From contig MBPM02000065.1 in the NCBI GenBank assembly GCA_001695595.3, forward strand, positions 434,001-498,000: a stretch of DNA of 64,000 nt, given 5' to 3'. The notes beneath the pieces were generated by a model. It ran no database searches. It was given only the letters and a program-made list of their open reading frames with translations, and was not told the origin of the DNA. The stretch comes from Plasmopara viticola. Its lineage: Eukaryota > Oomycota > Peronosporomycetes > Peronosporales > Peronosporaceae. The translations under genes were made by a program, and so were the position numbers. How positions within the stretch are numbered: position 1 is the stretch's first letter; each line of letters starts with the position of its first letter. Shown here piece after piece: positions 37,983 to 49,992 of the stretch.

Positions 37983-40900
37983 ATGCCGAGCGAGTATGAG
38001 GACAAATATCTGCTATTACGGGACGAGAACACAGAGTTGAAGAAGAAAAAGAATGAGCAGGAAGTTACTATTAAGCGCATGTATACCAAGCTGGCGATTA
38101 TTGAGGAAAAGCTCCCCAAGACGCGGCAAGGCGAGGGGATGAACAACAAGGACGATCCCGAGATGGGCAGCAATAAAGTTTCCGTCGTCCCTGTGCGACG
38201 AGACCTTGACACAGAGAAATTCATTGCTGCGCTAAAGAGCGACAATGTCACACTTAGAAAAAAAAATCAGATGTTGGTGGAAAAGAATCTATGGCTAATA
38301 GAAAAGTGTCGACAGTCGAGTGCCACGAAGCGGCGAGAGTCACGACAGATGATGCAAAAACGACTTGCCGTAGTAAACATCGGAAAAAGTGGAGGTTGTA
38401 CTGGAATTACCCTTGGAAAGGAGACTGAAAGTGCGCGGAAACTACACCGCCATGAAACTTTTTCGGAGGATCTAGAGGTGGCATTAAAGAAGCGACTTGT
38501 TGCCGCTGAGAAACAGCTTGTTAAGCTGCGATCGGAAAATGAGCAACTTCGGAGGAGTGGCGGACGGGTCCAGCTTAATACGGGGCGCGATAACAACGAG
38601 GCCTTTGGGTCGATTGATAATGAAGAAAAAGGGATAGCAGACAACAAAGGTCTTGCGAACGTGGAGCTTGACCAGCTTAAAAGGGAGTTGAAGGATCGGC
38701 AAGCCCAACTTGCTATACTTCATGCGAGATACGACAATTTAGAGTCAAATGCCCTAGCAGAACGAGAAATACAAGAAAAAACACTGGGACAAATGGAACA
38801 AATAAATCGGCAAGTGCACAAGCTTCGAATGCAATTGCAGGATACTATTATGGAAAAGGAAGAGCTTGAACTTCGGGTGGTGAAGGCTTGCGATCAGCAA
38901 AGCGATAATGAGCTACTGCGTCAGCAAAATCGCCGCCTGGAAGAGCGCATGACCTTACTTTGTGAAAGCCCGTTTATTAACGATGCTTTCCAGCGCAAGG
39001 AGCGCATTGACAAACTTTTTGCTTTAGAAAAAGCAACGCAAGAACAAAAGGCGACCATTAGTTGTTTGAAAGAGGAGAATCAGAAACTCCAAGGTGCCCT
39101 TCGAGAGCTGCAGTACAGTATTGGGCAATTAAAAAAAGCAAAAGATGGGGTTGAGCAGGATTTGGCAAAGATGGCGCACCATTTGGTGGAGGAACGAAAT
39201 GCTAAGAGCTTTGAACCAATCATATCAACTAACACAAGCGACTCAGAATCGCGCCCGAAATCCGTTCCAAGTTTCTATTCACGTACACAGGGGCCACAAT
39301 ACCAATCTCTTGACACGCGAGACGCTTGCTCTTCTCCAGTCAATAATAACGTAGCGCCAGACCGTAAATCTGTTTCTTTTGTAAACATGTACGTCATATT
39401 TGCCTGGTAATCATGCGTGTGATTTGTGACGTGGTCTGTAATAACGCGTGGTATTTGCTTGGTCGTAGGGGTGGAGGAGTGGCAAGCCGAAAGTACGGTG
39501 ACCAGCCTACAACCGCTGCTTTTCTTGAAAGTACAGCAGATGAGAAAGGCAACGTTGTAAAACACTTGCGAAATCGCGTGCACGTTCTTCAGATTGCTCA
39601 TTTGAAGGCAATGCAGGAATTGGAACGCTGTGAGAAAATGCTGCATGCACAAACAGATATCAATCGCGAGCTCGCTTTGGAGATTGAGGAGATTACAATG
39701 TCTAGAATATCAAGTATAAATCAACTTCAACGTCAAACAAAGGATTTCGAGCTTTTGTGTGAAGAGCGACAACAACGAATTCTAGCTCTCCAAGCAGAAG
39801 TTAAACAGCTAAAGTATGCTCGAGAGTCTATGTTTTTAAAGATGCGGGGGCTAATGATGAAGACTCCGGTGATGCTGATGAGGAAATCGATGTCGCATCC
39901 ATGTCAGAATCGTTAGTCATATCTGCACAAGACCTGGCTCCGGGGGAACAATTATTAGAAGTGGAAATAATTGGCGGAAACTTTGATAGCAATGTGATAG
40001 GGATTAACTCGTCAACCTTTATTCTGTGCGACTTTTATGACTTTGAGTCGCAGTCAACGTCACTTATCATGGGAAGCCGTCCGGAATACAATCTATCAGC
40101 TATATTTAAAGTGACCGTCGATGGTTTTTTCTTACGATATCTGGCCTCTGAGTCCATCAATCTTGAAGTGCATCGAGCAGTTCACGGTGACTTCAAGTTG
40201 ATTGGCAAATCTTCACTTCGTCTATCTAAGCTGCTGCAGTCAAAGGGGGTCGTGAAAGAATCTAGACTTGCAATCAATTCTCTTTCAAACACTGAAAGCG
40301 GTCCCGCCATTTTGGGAACATTGAACATAAATATTAGACTTTCAACTCCAATCTCGGAAATTTGGCGAGTCCACCTTCGCTCTTACCCGCAGGATATTCG
40401 GCTTCTTTCGAGATCCGAGGAAAAAAATAAAATAGTACTCCCATCTGATGCACAGTACCGAAAAGAGTGCAGTGACGATGCAAGCTTTCTGACAAATGAA
40501 TTGCAGATTACTGTATTTGCTTGCAGAAACTTGCACTCGTACGGAAGGACTTTTGATGGCTCGATAGCACTAAACCCATCATCATACGCACACTACCAAC
40601 TGCTCGGATTTCCAGACGTATTTACGAATATCGTACCTGAGACAGCAAGCCCAAAGTATGATTTAAAATGCAGTCGACAGGCTTTTGCCTTAAAAGTTGA
40701 TGCGTGCCTTCTACGTTTTTTGTCCAAATCTCACCTTGTGATTACAGTTTTTGATGATCAAGCTGATCTTGATGAAGCAGGAGATGGAACGGTCGGAAGG
40801 TGTGAGCTTCTGATGTCAGATCTTGTGCATGGTGAAATTATTCGTGGGTGGTTCCCTCTGGTCGATCAAAATGAACGACATGTCGGAGACGTTTCTGTTT

Positions 40901-43900
40901 TAATCCAATGGAAGGATCCTTTCCAGATACTTTGCTTAACTTCTTCGCAACGAGCACGCGGCGTAAATGGGCCTCCAGCTGATACGCACTCACTTGACTA
41001 CGATCAGCAACACGCTTTGTTGTCAATGTTTTCGGCTAACGTGGATGGACGAGTGGATTACCGGCAATTTCTTAACTACGCCGCCCCATCAGAAGAATTG
41101 GAGCTGCTTATTGCAAAAATAAAAGAGCGATTTGAATATGCTATGGATGCAGAACTGATCACATCTGTTAAAGATGCTATAATTTCCGAGATGGGCGAAA
41201 AAGAGCAAAACCGGATGCTAATACCCATAGCGGTTATTGCACAATTCGGAGAGAAATACGGAATATTTCTCTCCGATCTAGAGCGAGATCTGTTGCAATT
41301 AACGTTTGGTACCGACGTTATTACAGAAAGTAGATCAGTTGTAGGTTTTGGTGCTACGGAGGATCGAAATACGTGCGAAAAACTTATTGCTGTGGACTAT
41401 TTGCTACTCCATGTTAATCCTCGTCGAAGCTGTAGCGAGCGGCTATTGTGCCACAAAGTACGGCAAACTTTACGTCGATACGTTGAAGAGCGAAGGAAAC
41501 AAAATACTTTTGATTCTGCGTCCGCTTGTACTTTGTTCAAGAAAGTTGACGAAGCCATGTGTGGCCGAATTACACGATCCGCATTTCGAAAGTGTTTGTC
41601 CGCGCTGGGATTTGATCTAATGGATCTTGATTCGGAATATTGTGAGCTAGTTCAATCTCGAACGGAGCAATCTTGCTTAAGTGAAATATTAAGCGAAAAA
41701 CCAAGTGATTTTACTACTGCTAAGGTAGCACTTCAACGTCAAGACCCCGATGATGTATTTATAAATGCTGAGCAACATCCAAAGCGATTAGTAAAATTTA
41801 TTAATGACACCAGGGTGAATACCGAGAAAGATGATAATGCACAAGCACTAGTAGATCTTAGCTTCAACACGAAAAGTGTTCCTGCTATATTCGAATTTCG
41901 GCGACGAAAACAAGCTTTTCTGGAGCGCATGAAGGCCATTGCTTGTGCTAGCAGTAAAAGCCTGGTATACGAACATATGGAAAAAAGATTTGAAAATAAG
42001 CCAATTCAGGCAGGCGATCGAAAATATGACGAACTGTCGCAACGGAGACGAATTGAGGACCGAGTGAGGCAGCTACACACTCCTCATAATCTCCATCATG
42101 AAGCAGCACGAATGCTGCAAAAACAATTTCGGCAGTATAAAGAGCGCCAACAAGATTATCGCGAAACGAAATCGGTGAAGACATCGATTATCGAGGCAGA
42201 TTTTCAGCTACAAAGGATTTTAAGTAAATGGACCCCTGCTGACTTAAGTCGTCTTGAAGTCAGTGTGCTTGCTGAAATCAAACGGGATATTCCGGAGGCA
42301 ACACGTACAAAATTGCTTACAAGAAAACAGCTGGCTTACTTTTTGTCAAAAATTTCACCATTGGCGTTACCATCAGCCTTGCTGTGCCAGATCATGGACT
42401 TTTTCTCGGCCGATAAAAGTGGATTGGTAGCGTATCAACCCTTTCTAGAATTTATTTTCTCCACGTCTACTGAAATTAGTGAGCGAGAAAAGACGCAGCG
42501 TTTGTCAGTCCTCCGACGACTGTTCTTTGACGTAGGGTACGCGTCTTACATCTTCATGTCGATTGGAGATCTGAAAGGATCAGGGCTGATTTCCTATAAA
42601 AACTTTCATGAGGGTTTGTCTAGACTTGGTGTTCAGCTATCTTATAAGGAATTGCATCTTTTGACAAGTATGTTTGATGCTAACGGCCACGAAATTCTCT
42701 ATCACGCCCTTTTTCATGTTCTGACACAATTGCCACATTACCAACACTTAGTCGTAGCTTTAAAACGGTGTCGCAGTGTTGGTATTTCCTACCTACGTGA
42801 AAAGCTGCTAACTTTTGTAAACTCGGACGATGGCTATATAACTCGTGAAGACTTGCTTCAAATTTTAATGCAGCAGAGCTCGAAGGGGACACAATTTGAG
42901 ACTACAGACGCAAGCTTGCTTTGTCAGATGGTTGATGGTAGCGACGACACAATTACGCGAGTTTCAATTCGGAATCTTTGCTTACGTCTCGAGGCAGCGA
43001 TAAAACACAATTCAAGTTCAACAGCCTATGACTGGAATAAATATAATATGCAATACCTCCAGCGATTAGCACAGAATTGCAGAAAATTCATATGTGAAGG
43101 TTTTGCCAAGTTAAGATATGAATTTGAAAGATTTGATTGGCAAAAGCAAGGGCTCGTTTCTTATGTGACATTCGTCTCGATTGCACACCACAAAGGCTTT
43201 TTATTGCTGACCGAAGACCAGATAAAATGCGTAGCGAAGCGTTTTGGTGTAAAAACAAACAATTCATACGGCATAAACTATCTACAGTTTTTGAAGTGGA
43301 CAACGCCGCCTCCGCCTGCTGATATTGATGCTGTCGAGAAAAAGCTTCGCGAGACTGCACAAGAACAAGCTATGAAACTTCCGAGTAAACAGCTTTCTGA
43401 GGTCTTTTCCAATTGGAACCAGATTTTTGAAATGGGGACAGGTCAACATCTAAAGGTGTGATGAGTCGATCAGATTTTGTAAGGATCTGTAACGGTTGCC
43501 TGAATCTTCCACTTGACGAAAATGAGATGCGCTTATTGTTGTACACATACGACCCTGAGCTGAAGGACCAAATCGACTTAAAATCTTTTCTCCAACTAAA
43601 TTGGCGAGAGGCTAAAAGCACATATCAAAACCAAACAGAGGCGATGAATGCGGAAAAAGAAAAAAGCGTCATGAGCAAAATACGTGGGAAACTTCAAGAC
43701 GAAGTAAATGCCTCGGAAGAGGTCGACGAGAGTTTTAATGAGAGCTCAAGTAACGCTTGTGTGGAATGTGGCAAATTTGTACCGGCAATGCGGAAACTTG
43801 AAACTTTCTTGTCACCAAGCGAAGCTAAATCTCTTTTTATTGCTTTTGGTGAGCAGCCAGATATTAAAAAGGTTGACTTTATAAGATTTTCTAAGAAGTT

Positions 43901-45680
43901 ATTTAATCTTCACGTGCTTAAGTCCTCGAAGTCGAAGCTTGATTGTCAGCTATCTTTTGAGAATGAACAACAACTGAGATGCTCATTAGATGCTGCAGTA
44001 AATAATTTTCCTCTTGAATTCCGGACGGGTTTTGATCAATTTCATGAGTTCTGCGTACTACATCGATTTGCTGAAGTATCCCCGTTCAAGTTGTGGAGTC
44101 AGATGGAAGCAAATGGTTTGGTTGATATTTTAACGAAAAGAACTATTGGCTTGTTATTGCAGAAGTTCTCAGCTACACTTTACGAAGATAGTGGTGATTT
44201 AAGCTCAAATGTATCTCTTAAGGCACTTTATGTGCACCTTAAAAGTTATTTAAGCAGTTTGCCGATAATAGGTACCAAGCAAGACACATCTAGCAAGTCG
44301 ACGAAATTAATAACGTCGGGGACAAAACCAAAGGCAGCAATTACAGTTTTGTCGGATCTTGTGGACTCATGTGACGAACGTGGAGTGGATTTTCGGGCAG
44401 AGTTTGAAGCTTGCGATAATTTGTATACAGGTTATGTGTCAGCAATGGAACTGAAAGGGATATTATTACGTCTGGACATCGCTAAATATGCGTCTTCTTC
44501 ATCCGCAGAGACACTAATCGGACAACTTGTTCGTCAATTTCGAAGCGATGAAGAAACTGATGCGGTGCGCTACACGAAAATGCTATACGAGGCGACCGAG
44601 CGTTCGTGGATCAATTCCGATGTCCGTTGGTTTGATCAATCAACTGAGCTCTTGCGGTCACGCGTCCGCTTGATGGCCAATCTGGCGGGTCAGATTAATC
44701 ATTACGATGATACGATCTATGCCAAATTGGACGCTGCTTTCAGCCACTTCGACCGCGAGGACAAGGGTTTCTTGACTGCGATGAGCGTTATTGATGGTTT
44801 TCGGGTACTGAACTACGATCTAGCTCCTGCTCAAGTTAGCATGTTGATGCTGAAGATGTGTGTATTTCGCCACGATGGAGGTGGACTTTCACGAGCTGAG
44901 TTTGACTCTTTCGTGCTAGATCCTTACGCAGCTCGTCTACTGAAAACATTATCTAAATCACTTTACTCTAATCAGAAAGGGTCTCAAGACCGAGACAAGA
45001 AGCCTCGAGTTGCATATTTAAGCCTGCTGCTGATGGAATTTGAACATAGTCACCAAAGCAGCCTTCTAACGGAAATATTTTTGACCCAATTAGAACGAGC
45101 CCTCGAAAGACAAATAACAGCATTGGAAAAGCGACGGCTTGAACATCTTTTTGATGTGAATCGGAACGGAACAATTGCTTACAAGCTCTTTTTAAAGGTA
45201 ATGTCCCAATGGCGGACACCCAGTGTGGCATCACCTGAAAACGGTCTTGCAGATGGTTGCAGCATTGCAGAACAGCGGCAGGTGAATTTCTTCGAGCAAA
45301 GTAAAACAGCCAAGCCTGAAAAGCGATGTCAGTCTCCTGAGTTCTCTACAAACGACATTACTCCTTGTACGTGCGATGCTATTCTTTGGTCACTGTACAA
45401 TCAAATGTCTTCGATCGATTTCGACTCTCAACTGGAAATTGTCGGGGAGTATCTAAGAGTGAACGACCTCAGGCACTCAGGAAGTATCGAGGTGAAGCAG
45501 CTTAAGGGCATCTTTGACCAGATTGGTCTGTCTTTGTCGATAAACGCGCTCATGAATTTGCAGCTGTATTTTCCTGGTCCAGCGGCATCAAAAGCGGAGG
45601 AAATAGTAGAGAAATTTATAGCTTACAAAAAGGTCCTCCTGGCATTAAAAGCACTACATAAAACGAGTGACGACAAATAA
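37983..45680 (+). CDS. RPGRIP1L: RPGRIP1L-like transition-zone protein with EF-hand-like C-terminus, two frame breaks
   Basis: Exon 1 37983-39388, intron 39389-39468 (80 nt, GTACGT donor), then coding sequence from 39469 to 45680. The N-terminus (YLLLRDENTELKKKKNEQE, then IKRMYTKLA) matches the RPGRIP1L/fantom start, followed by about 600 residues of coiled coil and two C2 domains (about residues 631-728 and 812-958; second one with LQITVFACRNLHSYG and WFPLVDQ). This is the ciliary/flagellar transition-zone family. The rest, about 1,580 residues, contains repeated degenerate EF-hand units (DKSGLVAYQPFLEFI, DLKGSGLISYKNFHEGL, DWQKQGLVSYVTFV, NRNGTIAYKLFLKVM). Two breaks interrupt the frame: at the T5 run 39833-39837 and at AAA near 43453-43455; one more T and one more A would give a single 2,539-residue frame. 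As written, the first product stops at 39916 after 617 residues. Either assembly errors or early decay can explain this. Confidence 0.78.
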
Positions 45681-45763
45681 AGCTTATTACAGCATCAATC
45701 TTTAAAGTCCTCAAAATATGTCAACGCGCGAAGGTCATAAATTTGTAAGCTTAACTATCCCCG

Positions 45764-47400
45764 TCAACTCCTTATCCATAATGTTGACACGTTCAGAACC
45801 CACACTACATTCGACGTTTGATGAGCGAAGTTTGACACCAACACGGTGTTTAGCAATGCGTTTGCGCAGACGCTCAACTTACATGTCGAATGCCGTTTGC
45901 CCGTTTGCATTTCGATTTCCACCAATTGTTTGTATAGCGCAAGCGAATCGTATAGGTCGCTCAACTTAATCACAGAAGGTTCGATCAATGACGGTAGTTT
46001 GGCATCTAACGCTCTTGGCCTCATTATCAGCAATTAAAAATGTCAAATAGCTTAATAAAGAAATATTCATGCAGCCGCTGATTTCTTTATTAATGAAATA
46101 GTATCTCACGATCAGATCAAGATCGTGCAGGTTTTCTACACAGCATTGGTCGAAGCTGATAAATTCTCTACAATCGCTGCATTTCTGTCTTTAAATTTAG
46201 CACGCGATCATGTCGGACGTTTAAGGAGGCGACTGAATCTAAATTTGCGTCGGCAATTTGCTTTGTTGATAAACAACGACTCAGATTCTCGACAGTCATG
46301 TAGCAAATTTCTTTTACTTTAACGGGCGACGTTAATGATGAGGATTTTTCTATACTCACATGTACGCGGAAGCCAAGCTGTTATTCAATGTCTCAATCCA
46401 CAGGGCTCTCGGTCCGGAGAGTAGGCAATGATTGCACGGCTAATTTACAAAGGGAGAATTATAAGAACATCTTCCGGCATTGATCACGCAATTTGGGCAA
46501 ACTCTTGGTAAGTTCAAGGAACAATGTCAGCTTTGCCCCAAAGCGTTCCTTACTTTTTGAGCTTTCAAAATGGCTTTCTTGATCCCAAAACGTCCACGTG
46601 ACCTTATAGCTTAAACAAAAATCTCGTCTGACTACCATAAGACATTTGTGGCAAATGGGGATAGCGAAGTCACTGGATTCGGCAGTCTGTCCACCACCTA
46701 ACGCCTTCCCCGCGCACCTCATTCACAGCAAAAGCAAATTCGACGCGGTTTACCATACAGTAGCATACAGCGATGCGCATGAAGATGCCTCTTCTTGATT
46801 TATCGATGCATTCATTTTTCTTAGCGCCGTCACTTTATCACCGTAAGCTTTCAGGAACGGCTAACATTTTCCAACAATTGCGAAGAAATGAGCCGAGTTC
46901 GATGGCATTGCTTTTGATGCTTCAAATCGAGTGGAACTATTATGCTCGTCTTTTCAATATATCATCTTTACGATAACGAGTGTGGTAAGCTCAACGATGG
47001 ACCACTTTTGGAATTGTTTCATCACTCAACGAATTCGATAGGTTATCAACACCGCAGCAACAAAAGATTTATTACTCGATAGCTGCAGTATATATGAATT
47101 TCTGGACATCGCAGTCGTAAGCTGATACACGTCTCCCTAAAAAGCTGGAGATATTATTGACCGCGTCGATTGACCTTCATCGATCGATGGGGTACATTTC
47201 AGTTAACAATTATTCGGCTGTGTCAGCTTGTCTACAGCAGAAATCGAACCTTCCACAACGGTTCTCGTCAAGTTAACAGCTTTTGCTTCAATTTTTTTGA
47301 TAAAAAGCCGTCATGACTGTATTTTTGTAAGGTCGCCGCTTAAGCGAGATGTTCATTTCGTTCTCAATGTCTTGATATGTTTGCTGAGTCGAAAAAAAAT
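45764..47400 (-). pseudogene. Probable decayed gene, minus strand
   Basis: From about 47260 to 46165 one minus-strand frame contains stretches that look coding, interrupted by about ten stops (for example TAA at 47205-47203). The best pieces are LTRTVVEGSISAVDKL (about 47270), AYGDKVTALRKM (about 46850), an 87-codon piece at 46722-46459 with CHKC and VTWTFWDQESHF, and VKEICYMTVENLSRCL (about 46318). A further piece at 46033-45764 (SLIEPSVIKLSDLYDS) lies in another frame. No set of introns I tried removes the stops. I do not recognise the parent protein. It stands tail to tail with the RPGRIP1L-like gene. The alternative is chance open stretches. Confidence 0.4.
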
Positions 47401-47984
47401 AAAAAAAAGTTCGGATCGCAATAGGACGATAGACAATTTATGTGGTTGCTAGCGCTCTTATCTGCTTAACTGATGAGGTCTTACCAACTTCGGAGCTGGT
47501 CTCACTTTGATTGAAGCTTCTCAGTTTCCCGCATGCATGCTATGTCATCTCTATGTTATCTCTTCCACTTTGGGCTTGTAATTCTTTGGATAAGCTATTA
47601 CTGCCATCACCTTGCTTTTTCGAATGGGTTCGATCATTTGATAGCCATTCCGCCGTCTCCTCTACTTACTTTTCGGTCTAATTACGGTTACGTCACACGC
47701 TGGCTCTAACTCAGCTGGGAAAGCACGTAATGCCTCACACACCAGACAGTCAATTGCTTTCCCATTTTTTGCCGTTTGACTTGTCTTTGAGTGTGAACTA
47801 CTGCTTGAGCTCATTACTGCTTTCGTTAGGTCTTTGGTTTAAGCTCAAACACGGTATCATCAATCGTCTATCACCATCGTAATTAGTGCAGTCAGTGATG
47901 AGATCTAAATGGTAATTGAGGATGGCAGAGTGGTGTTCAAAAAACCAGCAGATACAACAAATTTTAGTCTGACGGCGGCAAATA
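47401..47984. other. Spacer before the tRNA array
   Basis: AT-rich, no supported gene. The segment about 47870-47984 may already contain a very degraded array spacer (compare TCATCAATCGTCTATCACCATCG with the array's TCATCATCG...GATTGCG), but the match is weak. Confidence 0.4.
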
Positions 47985-48140
47985 TTTTCCAAAAATAATG
48001 TAAAAAAGTAAAGCAATCGATTGGCAAACAAAACTAGCGTGGTTCAAAAGCAATGGTTTGGTCTTTAAAATATAGTATACGCTATCATTTCAAATATAAC
48101 ACCGACTATCTAGACCTAAAAGTGCGTGGTGCACAACTTG

Positions 48141-48213
48141 TTCTTTCGGATGAACTTGAATTAGCGACCTTGAAGTTAAAAGCCGCACGTTCTACCAACC
48201 GAGCTATAGGAGA
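48141..48213 (-). pseudogene. Degenerate tRNA-Asn-like copy, array edge
   Basis: Aligns over all 73 positions with the array tRNA but has many changes. The acceptor and T arms no longer pair well, and position 34 is changed so that the anticodon reads UUU instead of GUU. The box A half is partly kept. Probably dead. Confidence 0.75.
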
Positions 48214-48727
48214 AGCGCACTAGCGATAGCACACCACTGCACTACAGATTCGACATAATTGGAGACATACGTGAATGCCGTCACATTACGTTACATCATA
48301 CGAGAGTCAATTTTAATCGAATATTTGCACTTGACACAACACTCTGACTTTCCTTCATCACGTCTTGAGTAACAAAAGACCTACAAGCACGTCAGCCACT
48401 TTACACGACATCGACCACGTCGTTGTTATAATAGTAAAAAAATTCCGATGCTAAAGCGTCAATGATATGCTACTTCGCACCGTGAGAACGTTTTGAATGA
48501 CCATTTGTGGTCACTGTTTCAATCCCGACCTACAGTTAATTCGACAGTCCAATCAATCATTATCGATCGGTGTCAACATGGTGTAAAATAAAATAAGCAA
48601 ACCGATTTGCTGAACAATGCAGTCTTGTGCTTGAGCGGTGGTTCACACTTGAACAGACACTAGACGCAAAAGATTGACAACATGATACCGACTATTTATA
48701 TTTTAATAGTGTGTGGTGCATAACGTG

Positions 48728-48800
48728 CTCTCCCAGCTGGGTTCGAACCAGCGACCTTGAGGTTAACAGCCGCACGCTCTACCAACTGATCTATAGGAGA
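48728..48800 (-). tRNA. trnN: tRNA-Asn(GUU), array copy 1
   Basis: Two differences from the array consensus: a canonical TTCGAAC T-loop, and a D-stem change (GCTC to GATC) that breaks one pair and weakens box A. May be a poor gene. Confidence 0.65.
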
Positions 48801-49324
48801 AGCGCACTAGCATAGCGCACCACTGCACTACATATTGGACATAACTGCAGACATACGCGAATGTCGTCACATTACGTTACATCATACGAGAGGCAATTTT
48901 TATTAGATATTTGCACTTGATACAACACTCTGACTTTCCTTCATCACGTCTTGCGTACTAAAAGACCTACAAGCACGTCAGCCACGTTTACATGACATCG
49001 ACCACGTCGTTGTTATAATTGTAAAATATTCGGATCTGAAGCGTCAATGATTATCCACTTCACACCGCGAGAAAATTTTAAACGACCATTTGCGGTCACT
49101 ACTTCAAGCCCGACCACTGTTAGTTCGACCGTCCAATCAGTCATCATCGTAGTGATTGCGATTAGTGTCAACATGGTGTAAAAGAAAAGTAAAGCAAACC
49201 GATTTGCTGAACAATGCAGTCTTGTGCTTGAGCGGTGGTTCACACTTGAACAGACACTAGACGCAAAAGATTGACAACATGATACCGACTATTTATATTT
49301 TAATAGTGTGTGGTGCATAACGTG

Positions 49325-49397
49325 CTCTCCCAGCTGGGTTTGAACCAGCGACCTTGAGGTTAACAGCCGCACGCTCTACCAACTGAGCTATAGGAGA
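49325..49397 (-). tRNA. trnN: tRNA-Asn(GUU), array copy 2 (consensus type)
   Basis: Reference copy. Read on the minus strand: acceptor TCTCCTA pairs with TGGGAGA, G discriminator; D stem GCTC/GAGC with loop AGTTGGTA; anticodon loop CTGTTAA (GUU, Asn); variable loop AGGTC; T stem GCTGG/CCAGC with loop TTCAAAC. Box A TAGCTCAGTTGG and box B GGTTCAAACCC match the Pol III consensus. The anticodon stem TGCGG/CCTCA has one C-U mismatch (29-41). No intron. The first TTTT downstream is about 57 nt after the 3' end. Confidence 0.88.
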
Positions 49398-49920
49398 AGC
49401 GCACTAGCATAGCGCACCACTGCACTACATATTGGACATAACTGCAGACATACGCGAATGTCGTCACATTACGTTACATCATACGAGAGGCAATTTTTAT
49501 TAGATATTTGCACTTGAAACAACACTCTGACTTTCCTTCATCACGTCTTGCGTACTAAAAGACCTACAAGCACGTCAGCCACGTTTACATGACATCGACC
49601 ACGTCGTTGTTATAATTGTAAAAATTCGGATCTGAAGCGTCAATGATTATCCACTTCACACCGCGAGAAAATTTTAAACGACCATTTGCGGTCACTACTT
49701 CAAGCCCGACCACTGTTAGTTCGACCGTCCAATCAGTCATCATCGTAGTGATTGCGATTAGTGTCAACATGGTGTAAAAGAAAAGTAAAGCAAACCGATT
49801 TGCTGAACAATGCAGTCTTGTGCTTGAGCGGTGGTTCACACTTGAACAGACACTAGACGCAAAAGATTGACAACATGATACCGACTATTTATATTTTAAT
49901 AGTGTGTGGTGCATAACGTG

Positions 49921-49992
49921 CTCTCCCAGCTGGGTTTGAACCAGCGACCTTGAGGTTAACAGCCGCACGCTCTACCAACTGAGCTATAGGGA
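49921..49992 (-). tRNA. trnN: tRNA-Asn(GUU), array copy 3, acceptor stem damaged
   Basis: One base is missing in the 5' acceptor strand (TAGGGAAG instead of TAGGAGAAG on the plus strand), so the acceptor stem has lost its normal pairing. Internal boxes are intact. Confidence 0.6.
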
